The position numbers were made by a program, and so were the translations under genes. 28,213 bases of DNA from CAZUMJ01 sp964621605 (GTDB lineage: Bacteria; Actinomycetota; Acidimicrobiia; Acidimicrobiales; Iamiaceae), in contig CAZUMJ010000040.1 in the NCBI GenBank assembly GCA_964621605.1, forward strand, positions 1 through 28,213. The letters are read 5' to 3'. The notes beneath the pieces were generated by a model. It worked only from the letters and a program-made list of their open reading frames with translations. It ran no database searches and was not told the origin of the DNA. The number at the start of each line of letters is the position of its first letter. Positions within the stretch are counted from its first letter, which is position 1. Shown in pieces: positions 1 through 7,607 of this stretch.

Positions 1-534
1 CTGATGGACGTCGTGCACGCGCTCGACGCGGGCGATGTCTTCGGGCAGGTCGAGGTCCCGATCGATGTCGACGACACCCTGGAGTCGCTGCGGGGGCGTC
101 TTGTCGAGGAGGGGACCACCCTGCTGCTGGGGCAACTCCGTGACGGGTTCGGTGTGCCTGTTCCGCAAGTGGGCGAGGTCACCTACGCCCGCAAGATCTC
201 GGCGCAAGACGTGCAGCTCGACCTCGCCGGAACGGTGGCGCAGGCGTGTCGGGTGGTGGCCGTGGGCGGTGCGTGGACGACCTTCCGCGGCAAGACGCTC
301 AAGGTCTGGGCCGCACTCCCGGGTCGTGCGCCGACCGACGAGGTCTCTGATGTCGGACAGGCGTTGCAACCGGGTGCGCTCGTCGCGCCTCGCGGCGTCG
401 CGGGTCCGCAGGTGATGCTCGGCGACGGGTTGCTGCACCTTGTCGAGGTGCAGCCCGAGGGGCGGGCACGCCAGCCCGCTGCAGCTTGGTGGAATGGCGT
501 GCACGCCGAAGCCGACGCACGCCTCGGCGCATGA
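1..534 (+). CDS. fmt: Methionyl-tRNA formyltransferase, C-terminal part (5' end outside window)
   Basis: Fmt transfers a formyl group from 10-formyl-tetrahydrofolate to initiator Met-tRNA in the cytoplasm. The frame is open at base 1, so the ATG at base 4 is an internal Met, not the start. The visible 177 residues begin in the end of the catalytic domain (LDAGDVFGQVEVPI, matching the family LDxGPVxxQxxxPI segment). They continue into the C-terminal OB-like tRNA-binding domain (YARKISAQD, then GAWTTFRGKTLKVW, typical of Fmt C-termini). The stop TGA (532-534) overlaps the rsmB ATG as ATGA, so the two genes are probably translationally coupled. The fmt-rsmB order is common in bacteria. Identity rests on recalled family motifs. 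Confidence 0.9.
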   Translation: MMDVVHALDAGDVFGQVEVPIDVDDTLESLRGRLVEEGTTLLLGQLRDGFGVPVPQVGEVTYARKISAQDVQLDLAGTVAQACRVVAVGGAWTTFRGKTLKVWAALPGRAPTDEVSDVGQALQPGALVAPRGVAGPQVMLGDGLLHLVEVQPEGRARQPAAAWWNGVHAEADARLGA

Positions 535-1682
535 CCGCTCGGTCGCTCGCGTACGACGTGCTCGTGCGCTGCGAGCGCGATGGGGCCTATGCGAACCTGA
601 CGCTGCGCCACGCGCTCGACGCGTCCGGCCTGGCTGATCGTGATCGTGCCTTCGCCACAGAGCTGGTCTACGGCACCCTTCGCATGGCACGAGCATGCGA
701 CTTTCTCGTCGACCGCTTTCTGGAGCGTGAGGTCACGCCGGATGTGCGTGCGGTGCTGCGCCTGGGGGCATACCAGCTCGTGTTCGCGGAGGTGGCCCCG
801 CACGCCGCGGTGAGCGCCACCGTCGACGTCGCACCGCGCCGCGTGCAGGGTTTGGTGAACGCCGTGCTCCGGCGGGTCGCGTCGCATCCGGTCGATCCGG
901 GTGCGGGGCCGCACGCGGGCGGGTGGCCCGACGAGGCGACGCGTCTCAGCTACCCGGACTGGATCGTGGCTGCGTTGGTCCGCGACCTCGGCGAGGCCGA
1001 TGCGCACGCGGCCCTCGTCGCCATGAACGAGCCGGCCCGTACGGCGACGCGCGCCGACGGGTATGTGCAAGATCCGGCCTCGCAACGCGTCGTTGCGCTG
1101 GTCGATGCGCAGGCGGGCGAGTTGGTGCTCGACCTGTGCGCGGCACCAGGAGGAAAGGCCACAGGCATGGCCGCGTCGGGGGCTCGGGTGGTGGCCGTCG
1201 AGTTGCACGAGGCGCGTGCCTCGTTGGTGTGCGAGAACGCGACGCGCACCGGCACCGATCAGCGCGTGCATGTCGTCGCGGCTGACGGGACCGCCGTGCC
1301 GTTCCGCAGCGGGTCGTTCGATCGGGTGCTGCTCGACGCCCCATGCACCGGGCTTGGGTCGCTTCGGCGCCGTGCCGACGCTCGCTGGCGCATCGAGCCC
1401 GATGCGGTTGCACGCCTCGTCGCCCTGCAGCGGGAGTTGCTCGTCGCAGCCGCCGCGCTGGTGCGGCCAGGGGGCGAGGTGACCTACAGCGTGTGCACCC
1501 TCCTCGATGCCGAGACGGTGGAGCAGGATGCGTGGGCGGCGTCGGCGCTGGCGGAGCTCGAGCCGATCGCGGCGCCACCGGGCCCATGGCGGCCTGCCGG
1601 GCGCGGAGCCCGTCTGCTTCCTCAGGACGCGGGCACCGACGGCATGGCCGTGTTCCGGTATCGCCGCCGCGCGGCTCTGTAG
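531..1682 (+). CDS. rsmB: 16S rRNA (cytosine-967-C5)-methyltransferase, compact form
   Basis: RsmB (Sun/Fmu) makes m5C967 in 16S rRNA using S-adenosylmethionine. The start ATG at 531 overlaps the fmt stop, and an upstream in-frame start (486) would lie inside fmt. An N-terminal NusB-like helical RNA-binding region occupies roughly residues 1-130. The Rossmann methyltransferase domain follows: motif I LDLCAAPGGK, motif IV DAPCTGLGS with its Cys, and motif VI YSVCTLL with the second, catalytic Cys. At 383 aa it is shorter than the usual 430-450. The segment normally between the NxPxxxxxRVN region and the YVQDxxS motif is reduced to NEPARTATRADGYVQDPAS, so about 50 residues are missing. All catalytic motifs remain, so it is probably active. 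Confidence 0.92.
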   Translation: MTARSLAYDVLVRCERDGAYANLTLRHALDASGLADRDRAFATELVYGTLRMARACDFLVDRFLEREVTPDVRAVLRLGAYQLVFAEVAPHAAVSATVDVAPRRVQGLVNAVLRRVASHPVDPGAGPHAGGWPDEATRLSYPDWIVAALVRDLGEADAHAALVAMNEPARTATRADGYVQDPASQRVVALVDAQAGELVLDLCAAPGGKATGMAASGARVVAVELHEARASLVCENATRTGTDQRVHVVAADGTAVPFRSGSFDRVLLDAPCTGLGSLRRRADARWRIEPDAVARLVALQRELLVAAAALVRPGGEVTYSVCTLLDAETVEQDAWAASALAELEPIAAPPGPWRPAGRGARLLPQDAGTDGMAVFRYRRRAAL

Positions 1683-1685
1683 GGT
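1680..1685 (+). promoter_or_regulatory. Possible leaderless promoter -10 (TAGGGT) for the mog-like gene
   Basis: TAGGGT fits TANNNT, overlaps the rsmB stop codon, and ends 7 nt before the ATG at 1693. There is no good Shine-Dalgarno. The spacing places a transcription start at or next to the A of the ATG. This is inferred from spacing only, and the gene may instead be read through from rsmB. Confidence 0.3.
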
Positions 1686-1692
1686 GCCGGCG

Positions 1693-2169
1693 ATGGTCGA
1701 CGTCCCCCTCGCTGCGCGTGTGTTGACGGTGTCGGACAGCGTGGTCGTGGGGGAGCGCGACGACCGCTCAGGCCCCGCGGCGGTGGCGTGGCTGGCAGCG
1801 CACGGCTACCGGGTCGATGCGACCGCGTGCTGCGCCGACGGTGTCGACGCGGTCGGCGCCGCGCTGCGCGAGTTGTGCAGCGGGTTCGTCGGCCTCGTGG
1901 TGAGCACCGGTGGCACGGGCTTCGGCCCGCGTGACCTCACACCCGAGGCGACTCGCCCACTGCTCGACCGTGAGGCCCCCGGTCTGGCGGAAGCCGCTCG
2001 GCGCAGCAGCCCACTCGGTGGGCTGTCGCGAGGGGTTGCCGGCACGGCCGGCGCGGCGCTCGTGATGAACCTGCCGGGTTCTCCGCGCGGTGTGACCGAG
2101 TCGCTCGACGCGGTGGCAGACCTGCTGCCGCACGCACTTCGGCTCTTGGCGGGGTCCCATGAGCACTGA
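1693..2169 (+). CDS. MoaB/Mog family molybdopterin-binding protein
   Basis: The 158-aa protein consists of one MoCF-biosynthesis (MPT-binding) domain. Family members adenylylate molybdopterin before molybdenum insertion. Signature 1 is seen as STGGTGFGPRDLTPEA near the middle and signature 2 as NLPGSPRGV near the C-terminus. The N-terminus AARVLTVSDSVVVGERDDRSG is also typical. The start at 1693 was chosen because the preceding in-frame stretch lies inside rsmB and the family starts just before the VLTVSDS strand. Its last 11 bases overlap the start of ribD. No other molybdenum cofactor genes are visible. Mog and MoaB cannot be told apart from this sequence, so no symbol is given. Confidence 0.85.
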   Translation: MVDVPLAARVLTVSDSVVVGERDDRSGPAAVAWLAAHGYRVDATACCADGVDAVGAALRELCSGFVGLVVSTGGTGFGPRDLTPEATRPLLDREAPGLAEAARRSSPLGGLSRGVAGTAGAALVMNLPGSPRGVTESLDAVADLLPHALRLLAGSHEH

Positions 2170-3208
2170 CGACGAGAGCACCGACGGCGAGCGCACCGAC
2201 GGCGAGAGCACCGACGACGAGCGGCTCCTGGCAGCGGCCGTGGCGCTTGGCGCGTCGGTTCGGGCATCGACCTCGCCGAACCCCTGGGTTGGGTGCGTCC
2301 TGGTTGCGCCTGACGGGAGGCGCTTCGAGGGTGCGACCGAACCTCCGGGTGGCCGTCACGCCGAGATCGTCGCGCTCGACGCGGCGGGCGCCGCGGCCCG
2401 CGGCGCCACGGTCTACGTGACGCTCGAACCGTGCTCGCACCACGGACGTACCCCGCCCTGCACCGAGGCGCTCATCGCTGCGGGTGTCGCCCGCGTGGTG
2501 ATCCCGCTGGAAGACCCCGACGTACAGGTCGCCGGCCGGGGCCTGGCTCGCCTCGCCGAGGCCGGTGTCGAGGTGGTCCGGGCGACAGGTTCGGGTGCGC
2601 AGGCCGCCGCGCGCTCGCTTCGCCCCTACCTGCACCACCGCACGACCGGTCGCCCGTGGGTCGTGCTGAAGCTCGCCGCGTCGCTCGATGGGCGCACCGC
2701 CGCCCCAGACGGGACCAGCCAGTGGATCACCGGTGAGGAGGCACGGACCGACGCGCATCGGCTGCGAGCCGAGAGCGACGTGATCGTGGTGGGTGCGGGC
2801 ACCGTGCGTGCGGATGATCCGGCGTTGACGGTCCGCTTGGTCGACGCACCCCGGGGTGACCCTGCCCGAGTCGTGCTCGGCGGCGTTCCCGACGACGCCC
2901 GTGTCCATCCGTGCCGTCAGTTCACCGGGCCGGTGGCGGGCCTGCTCGATGAGCTCGGTGCAGGGGGAGCGTTGCAGGTCTTGGTGGAGGGGGGTGCGTC
3001 TGTCGCGCACGACCTTCACGTTGCGGGCCTTGTCGATCAGTACGTGGTGTACCTCGCGCCGGTGCTCTTCGGGGGTGACGACGCCCGCGGCCTGTTCGCC
3101 GGCGCGGGCGCCGCGTCGATCGGCGACGTGTGGCGTGGTGCGTTCGACGAGGTGCGTCCGCTTGGGTCCGACCTCCGCATCGACCTGCTCGCCCGCCCGC
3201 CGCTCTGA
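2159..3208 (+). CDS. ribD: Bifunctional diaminohydroxyphosphoribosylaminopyrimidine deaminase / 5-amino-6-(5-phosphoribosylamino)uracil reductase
   Basis: RibD carries out steps two and three of riboflavin synthesis, deamination then NADPH-dependent reduction. The N-terminal cytidine-deaminase-like domain has zinc ligands His67 with catalytic Glu69 (HAE) and Cys92 and Cys101 (PCSHHGRTPPC). The reductase domain starts near residue 160 (RPWVVLKLAASLDGRTA) and includes SQWITGEEAR and GAGTVRADDPxLTVR, both typical. The 349-aa length is normal. The first 22 residues are an unusual acidic repeat (STDDE/TDGE units) ahead of the usual family start, which is LLAAAVALGA here. The start ATG overlaps the mog-like gene by 11 bp. 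A shorter form from a later start is possible but no better ribosome binding site was seen. Confidence 0.93.
   Translation: MSTDDESTDGERTDGESTDDERLLAAAVALGASVRASTSPNPWVGCVLVAPDGRRFEGATEPPGGRHAEIVALDAAGAAARGATVYVTLEPCSHHGRTPPCTEALIAAGVARVVIPLEDPDVQVAGRGLARLAEAGVEVVRATGSGAQAAARSLRPYLHHRTTGRPWVVLKLAASLDGRTAAPDGTSQWITGEEARTDAHRLRAESDVIVVGAGTVRADDPALTVRLVDAPRGDPARVVLGGVPDDARVHPCRQFTGPVAGLLDELGAGGALQVLVEGGASVAHDLHVAGLVDQYVVYLAPVLFGGDDARGLFAGAGAASIGDVWRGAFDEVRPLGSDLRIDLLARPPL
2168..2224 (+). repeat. 15-bp tandem repeat inside the 5' end of ribD
   Basis: Four near-identical units of five codons (starting at 2168, 2183, 2198 and 2213, the last one partial) encode DDEST, DGERT, DGEST and DDER. Units differ by one or two bases, such as gacggcgagcgcacc and gacggcgagagcacc. 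The repeat begins at the mog-like stop codon and gives RibD a flexible acidic N-terminal tail. Confidence 0.8.
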
Positions 3209-3260
3209 GACGGCCGTCACCTTCGGGCTCGCGGGGTGGGTCGCGCGGTGACCGCTCCGG

Positions 3261-3266
3261 TACCGT
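3261..3266 (+). promoter_or_regulatory. Possible -10 (TACCGT) ahead of ribE
   Basis: TACCGT fits TANNNT and lies 9 nt before the ribE ATG in the 67-bp ribD-ribE gap. Nearly the same string, GTACCGT then CGAGG, precedes hisG, which supports a promoter reading. GAGGGG just before the ATG could also act as a ribosome binding site. No FMN riboswitch-like structure was recognised here. Confidence 0.25.
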
Positions 3267-3275
3267 TCGAGGGGC

Positions 3276-3872
3276 ATGTTCACTGGCATCGTCGAGGAAC
3301 TCGGGTCCGTGCAAGCGCGCGAGGGCGCGCGCCTGCGGGTCGGGGCCAGCCGTGTGCTCGACGGCGTGTCGCTTGGCGATTCGATCGCGGTGAACGGATG
3401 CTGTCTCACGGTTGTCGCGTTCGGTGACGACTGGTGGGAAGCCGATGTCACCGACGAGAGCTACGCACGTACGGCTTTGGGCGCGCTCGAGGCGGGGTCG
3501 CCCGTCAACCTGGAGCGACCGGTGCGGCCGATCGACCGCCTCGGCGGCCACATCGTGCAGGGCCACGTCGACGCGGTCGGCACCGTGGTGCACGAGGTTC
3601 CCGACCTCCACGTGTCGATGCCATCCGACCTGCTGCGCTACGTCGTCGAGAAGGGCTCGATCACCGTCGACGGCGTGAGCCTCACCGTGGTCGGCGTGCT
3701 CGCCGACGGCTTCACGGTTGCGGTCATCCCGCACACCGCCGAGGTCACGACGCTCGGGGTGCGCCAGCCCGGCGATCTGGTCAACCTGGAGGTCGACGTG
3801 GTGGCGAAGTACGTGGAGCGACTCGTGGCGCCGGTCCAGGCGCACGGGTCCGACGAAGGGGAGCGACAGTGA
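3276..3872 (+). CDS. ribE: Riboflavin synthase, alpha chain
   Basis: The enzyme dismutates two molecules of 6,7-dimethyl-8-ribityllumazine to riboflavin and the pyrimidinedione that RibH reuses. The 198-aa protein has the two tandem lumazine-binding barrels of the family. The first starts MFTGIVEELGSV and includes GDSIAVNGCCLTV. The second contains HIVQGHVDAVGTV and GSITVDGVSLTV. The N-terminal FTGIVE motif fixes the start at 3276. The stop TGA overlaps the ribBA GTG by 4 bp (GTGA), so the genes are probably translationally coupled. Confidence 0.96.
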   Translation: MFTGIVEELGSVQAREGARLRVGASRVLDGVSLGDSIAVNGCCLTVVAFGDDWWEADVTDESYARTALGALEAGSPVNLERPVRPIDRLGGHIVQGHVDAVGTVVHEVPDLHVSMPSDLLRYVVEKGSITVDGVSLTVVGVLADGFTVAVIPHTAEVTTLGVRQPGDLVNLEVDVVAKYVERLVAPVQAHGSDEGERQ

Positions 3873-5116
3873 GCGAAGACCGCCGCCAGCCGCCTGAGGG
3901 GTTCGCCCGCATCGAAGACGCGGTGGCGGCGATCTCACGTGGCGAGATCGTGGTCGTCGTCGACGACGAGGACCGCGAGAACGAGGGCGACCTGATCATG
4001 GCCGCCGAGCACGTGACGCCTGAGAAGATCGCCTTCTTCTTGCACCACACCTCGGGCTACATCTGCGCGCCCATCACCTCGCAGCGTGCCCGCGAGCTCG
4101 ACCTGCGGCCGATGGTCGAGCACAACACCGAGGCGCAGCGCACCGCCTTCCTGGTGACCGTCGATGTGCGGCAGGGCACCACCACGGGCATCTCTGCGTT
4201 CGACCGTGCCGCCACCGTGCAAGCGCTCGTCGACCCGGCGACGCGTCCCGACGACCTCGCTCGCCCCGGCCACATCGTGCCCCTCGAAGCCCGTGAGGGC
4301 GGGGTCCTGAAGCGGGCGGGCCACACCGAGGCAACGGTCGACCTGGCCCGTATGGCCGGTCTCTACCCGGCGGGCATCCTCTGCGAGATCGTCGACGACA
4401 AGAAGATGGGCATGGCCCGTCAGTCAGAGCTGAAGGCGTTCGCGAAGGAGCACGGTCTGCTGCTCATCTCGATCGCGCAGCTCATCCGCTACCGCCGCCA
4501 GAACGAGAAGCTGGTGAAGCGGGTTGCCGAGGCGCGCATCCCCACGCAGTGGGGCGACTTCACCTGTTACGTCTACGAGTCGATGCTCGATGGCCAGCAG
4601 CACATCGCCATGGTCCGTGGCGCCGTGCAAGGCGAGGAGGGCGTGCTCGTCCGGGTGCACAGCGAATGCCTGACCGGTGACGTGTTCGGCTCGCTGCGTT
4701 GCGACTGCGGCGTGCAACTCGATGCGGCAATGCGGATGGTCGCCGAAGAAGACCTCGGGGTCGTGCTCTACCTGCGCGGCCACGAGGGCCGTGGCATCGG
4801 CATCGGGCACAAGATCCGGGCGTACGACCTCCAAGACCACGGTGTCGACACCGTCGACGCGAACGTTGCCCTGGGCTTGCCGGTCGACAGCCGTGAGTAC
4901 GGCATCGGGGCGCAGATCCTCGTCGATCTCGGCATCACCACGATGAAGCTCATCACCAACAACCCCGCCAAGTACGGGGGTCTCGAAGGTTTCGGTCTCG
5001 ACATCGTCGAGCGCGTGCCGTCGGTGGTGGCCCCGAACCCGGAGAACATCCGCTACCTGCGCACCAAGCAGGAGCGCATGGGGCACCTGCTCGAAGGGCT
5101 CGACGACATCCTCTGA
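3869..5116 (+). CDS. ribBA: Bifunctional 3,4-dihydroxy-2-butanone-4-phosphate synthase / GTP cyclohydrolase II
   Basis: This fusion supplies both riboflavin precursors. The N-terminal half (about residues 1-205) makes DHBP from ribulose 5-phosphate and shows the metal-binding DDEDRENEGDLI loop (residues 32-43) and HTEATVDLARMAG. The C-terminal half is GTP cyclohydrolase II with zinc ligands Cys267, Cys278 and Cys280 (SECLTGD, SLRCDCG), the loop RGHEGRGIG, SREYGIGAQIL with the catalytic Arg, and ITNNPAKYGGLEG. The total of 415 aa is normal. GTG 3869 is the start because it overlaps the ribE stop and places MSEDRRQPPEGFARIEDA at the usual family N-terminus. The long open frame upstream is only the ribE shadow. 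Confidence 0.96.
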   Translation: MSEDRRQPPEGFARIEDAVAAISRGEIVVVVDDEDRENEGDLIMAAEHVTPEKIAFFLHHTSGYICAPITSQRARELDLRPMVEHNTEAQRTAFLVTVDVRQGTTTGISAFDRAATVQALVDPATRPDDLARPGHIVPLEAREGGVLKRAGHTEATVDLARMAGLYPAGILCEIVDDKKMGMARQSELKAFAKEHGLLLISIAQLIRYRRQNEKLVKRVAEARIPTQWGDFTCYVYESMLDGQQHIAMVRGAVQGEEGVLVRVHSECLTGDVFGSLRCDCGVQLDAAMRMVAEEDLGVVLYLRGHEGRGIGIGHKIRAYDLQDHGVDTVDANVALGLPVDSREYGIGAQILVDLGITTMKLITNNPAKYGGLEGFGLDIVERVPSVVAPNPENIRYLRTKQERMGHLLEGLDDIL

Positions 5117-5218
5117 GGCAACGGCGTGCACACCCGTAGCACCCGTCCCTGCGGGGTCCACCGTCGGTGCCCGGCTGCGGGTAGGGTCAGCGTCATCGAG
5201 GCGTGAGGAAGGGGCGGT

Positions 5219-5737
5219 GTGGACGCAAGCGACCCGATGTTCTGGCGCTGGGTGTGGTTGGCGGCTGCGGTCGTGTTCGGGCTCGGCGAGATGGCCGTGG
5301 CCGGAAGCTTCTTCCTCGCTCCCTTCGCCCTGGGCGCGCTGGTTGCCGCCGGGTTGGCGTTCGCCGGTGTCGCGGTTGGCGTCGAGTGGATCGCCTTCGT
5401 CGTGGTGTCGGGTGTCTCGTTCGCTGCGCTGCGCCCGCTCGTGCGTCGGCTCGACACGAGCGAGGCACAACCCGGCGTCGGGGCATCCCGCCAGGTCGGC
5501 CAGCGGGCCCGCGTCCTCGAGGCGATCGAGGGCGAGCACGACCACGGCATGGTGCTGGTCGGCCGGGAGCGGTGGCGGGCCGAGAGCGCCCACGGTGAAG
5601 CGTTTCCGGTCGGTTCCACGGTCGTGGTGACCGAGGTGCGTGGCACGCGGGTGGTGGTCGCGCCCGTCGATGACCCCGCGGGAACGCTCGACCCGCCCGG
5701 TCCGTCTCCTGAGCCACCCGTCGGCCCACCGACCTGA
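5219..5737 (+). CDS. NfeD family membrane protein
   Basis: The 172-aa protein has two or three N-terminal membrane segments between residues about 8 and 65 (WLAAAVVFGLGEMAVAGSFF and a Gly/Ala-rich second part). These are followed by a soluble OB-fold-like domain (GQRARVLEAI, FPVGSTVVVTEVRGTRVVV). This is the NfeD layout, and the protein is normally partnered with a stomatin-like SPFH protein, which follows 53 bp downstream. GTG 5219 is preceded by a good ribosome binding site (gaggaagggg, 5205-5214). The C-terminus is Pro-rich. A TAGGGT hexamer near 5181 could be its -10. The pair interrupts the riboflavin genes and likely works in membrane quality control rather than in riboflavin synthesis. 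Confidence 0.85.
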   Translation: MDASDPMFWRWVWLAAAVVFGLGEMAVAGSFFLAPFALGALVAAGLAFAGVAVGVEWIAFVVVSGVSFAALRPLVRRLDTSEAQPGVGASRQVGQRARVLEAIEGEHDHGMVLVGRERWRAESAHGEAFPVGSTVVVTEVRGTRVVVAPVDDPAGTLDPPGPSPEPPVGPPT

Positions 5738-5790
5738 CCCCGTCGCCTGACGACTCGACCATTCGCGCCGTTCTGACCTGAGGAGATCCC

Positions 5791-6972
5791 GTGCCCTTCG
5801 TCATCGCCCTGGCCGTCCTGGCGTTCTTCTTCCTGATCTTCGTGGCGAACGCTGTAAAGATCGTCAACCCCTACCAGAAGGGGGTGAAGGAGCGCCTCGG
5901 CAAGTACCGCGAGACGCTCGAGCCGGGGCTTCGGATCATCGTGCCGTTCATCGACAAGATCCGCATCATCGACATGCGCGAGCAGGTGATCGACGTGCCC
6001 CCGCAGGAAGTCATCACCGCCGACAACGTGGTGGTGTCGGTGGATGCGGTCGTCTACTACGAGCCGACCGATCCGCAGCGTCTCACCTACAACGTGGCGA
6101 ACTTCATCATGGCGATCACCAAGCTCGCCCAGACGAACCTCCGCAACGTGGTCGGCGACATGCAGCTCGACCAGGCGCTCACCAGTCGTGACACGATCAA
6201 CCACGGGTTGCGTGACATCCTCGACGACGCCACCGACAAGTGGGGCGTGCGTGTCGTGCGCGTCGAGATCCAGCGCATCGACCCGCCGCCCGACGTCATG
6301 CACGCCATGCACGAGCAGATGAAGGCCGAGCGCACCCGACGCGCGGTCGTGACCGAAGCGGACGGCAAGCGCGAGGCAGCGATCGCGCTGGCCGAAGGTG
6401 CGAAGGCGTCCGAGATCCTGCGTGCCGAAGGTGAGAAGCAACGCCAGATCCTCCAGGCGCAAGGTGATGCCGAGGCCACCAAGGCGCTGGCCGACGCCGA
6501 GCGCTTCCGGCAGTTGACGGTCGCCGAAGGTGAGGCGCAGGCGATCACGACCGTGTACGACGCCATCCACGCGGGTGACCCATCACCCGACCTCCTCGCG
6601 GTCAAGTACCTCGAAGCGCTGGGTCGCATCGCGGACGGCAACGCCACCAAGATCTTCCTCCCGGCCGACTTCGCGAGCGGCCTCGGCGCGCTGGGGGCGG
6701 TGGCGGAGATCTTCGCGGATGGGGGAGGCGGGGCAGAGGGACGTCACGCCCGTGCCGAGCAGGGACGTGCCGCGGTTGCCGAACGGCGCGCTGCTGCAGA
6801 GCGTGCGAGGGCAGACCGCGCAGCGGTCGGTCAGGGGCCGAGCACCCCGGTGCCTCCGGTCGCTCCGGGTGCTCCCGGTGGCGGCGGATCGGTGGCTCCT
6901 CCGGTCGCGTCGACACCGGTGGCGCCACCGCCGGCGCCCCCGGCACCCCCGACTGCGCCGGGAGCCTTCTGA
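5791..6972 (+). CDS. SPFH/Band 7 (stomatin-like) protein
   Basis: The protein is 393 aa. One N-terminal membrane anchor (residues about 2-22, FVIALAVLAFFFLIFVANAV) leads into the Band 7 domain. Typical landmarks are NPYQKGVKERLGKY, PGLRIIVPFIDKI, PPQEVITADNVVVSVDAVVYY and TLRNVVG-like QTNLRNVVGDMQLD. A long Ala/Glu-rich helix (about residues 170-250) probably forms the oligomeric coiled coil. The C-terminal 60 residues are Gly/Pro-rich and likely disordered. The GTG start has the ribosome binding site GAGGAGAT about 4 nt upstream. Together with NfeD it probably forms a membrane microdomain scaffold. The link to riboflavin genes is positional only. Confidence 0.93.
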   Translation: MPFVIALAVLAFFFLIFVANAVKIVNPYQKGVKERLGKYRETLEPGLRIIVPFIDKIRIIDMREQVIDVPPQEVITADNVVVSVDAVVYYEPTDPQRLTYNVANFIMAITKLAQTNLRNVVGDMQLDQALTSRDTINHGLRDILDDATDKWGVRVVRVEIQRIDPPPDVMHAMHEQMKAERTRRAVVTEADGKREAAIALAEGAKASEILRAEGEKQRQILQAQGDAEATKALADAERFRQLTVAEGEAQAITTVYDAIHAGDPSPDLLAVKYLEALGRIADGNATKIFLPADFASGLGALGAVAEIFADGGGGAEGRHARAEQGRAAVAERRAAAERARADRAAVGQGPSTPVPPVAPGAPGGGGSVAPPVASTPVAPPPAPPAPPTAPGAF

Positions 6973-7049
6973 GCGGTCGCCTATCCGTGCGGCACGCGGC
7001 GCCGCAGCCGTCGCTTCGGTCGTGGCCCGACCGGGTGTAGCTGAGGCTC

Positions 7050-7055
7050 TAACGT
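7050..7055 (+). promoter_or_regulatory. Possible -10 (TAACGT) just before ribH
   Basis: TAACGT fits TANNNT and ends 8 nt before the ribH ATG, which would give a transcript with almost no leader. No clear Shine-Dalgarno is seen between it and the ATG. This suggests ribH can be transcribed separately from the membrane-protein pair upstream. Confidence 0.3.
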
Positions 7056-7063
7056 TGCCGCCC

Positions 7064-7561
7064 ATGGCTGAAGACGTCGTCGCCGCTGATCGTGTCGTCA
7101 CCAAACTCGACGGGCGTGGGTTGCGTATCGCCGTCGTGGCGAGCCGCTTCAACGACCACGTCACGCTGCGACTGCTCGATGGGGTGCGGCGTGGCCTTGC
7201 CGCACTCGACGTGGCGCCCGACGACGTCGAGGAGGCATGGGTACCCGGTGCCTTCGAGCTGCCGTTCGCCGCGAAGGCGTTCGCCGAGTCGGGGACGGTC
7301 GACGGGGTGGTGTGCGTCGGCTGCGTGATCCGTGGCGAGACGACGCATTACGAAGAGGTTGCCGGGCAGTGCGCCGCGGGGATCCAGCAGGCGCAGCTGG
7401 CCACGGGCGTGCCGATGGCGTTCGGCGTGCTGACCACCGAGAACCTCGACCAGGCGCTGGCTCGTTCGATGCCGTCGGGTGGGCACAACGTGGGCGAGGA
7501 GGCGGCGTCGGTGGTGGTCGAGATGGCTCGCCTGCGCGTTCGCCTGGTGCCTCGTTCCTGA
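7064..7561 (+). CDS. ribH: 6,7-dimethyl-8-ribityllumazine synthase
   Basis: RibH condenses the uracil intermediate from RibD and its phosphatase with DHBP from RibBA to give lumazine, the substrate of RibE. Diagnostic motifs in the 165-aa protein are ASRFND (28-31 region), VPGAFELPFAAK, and CVIRGETTHYEEV with catalytic His95 (the usual form is GETPHFDYV). It also has GVLTTENLDQALAR and GHNVGEEAA near the C-terminus. The start at 7064 gives the usual N-terminal length; the longer open frame is a shadow of the SPFH gene. This completes the four-gene riboflavin set in the window. The phosphatase acting between RibD and RibH is not seen here. Confidence 0.95.
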   Translation: MAEDVVAADRVVTKLDGRGLRIAVVASRFNDHVTLRLLDGVRRGLAALDVAPDDVEEAWVPGAFELPFAAKAFAESGTVDGVVCVGCVIRGETTHYEEVAGQCAAGIQQAQLATGVPMAFGVLTTENLDQALARSMPSGGHNVGEEAASVVVEMARLRVRLVPRS

Positions 7562-7595
7562 GCCATCGGGGTTGGGGGCACCGCGAGCGGTCGCG

Positions 7596-7601
7596 TACCG
7601 T
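7596..7601 (+). promoter_or_regulatory. Likely leaderless promoter -10 (TACCGT) for hisG
   Basis: TACCGT ends 6 nt before the hisG GTG at 7608, the spacing expected when transcription begins at the start codon itself. No Shine-Dalgarno precedes the GTG at a usable distance other than CGAGG, which is too close. The same TACCGT-CGAGG string occurs ahead of ribE. Confidence 0.4.
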
Positions 7602-7607
7602 CGAGGC

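Noticed and set aside
3209..3275. FMN riboswitch before ribE (also searched before ribD and ribH)
   Set aside because: Gaps are too short (67 bp or less, or overlapping genes) and show no recognisable RFN element.
1937..3451. 504-codon open frame antisense to the mog-like gene and ribD
   Set aside because: Shadow of well-identified genes; composition is Arg/His-rich without family motifs.
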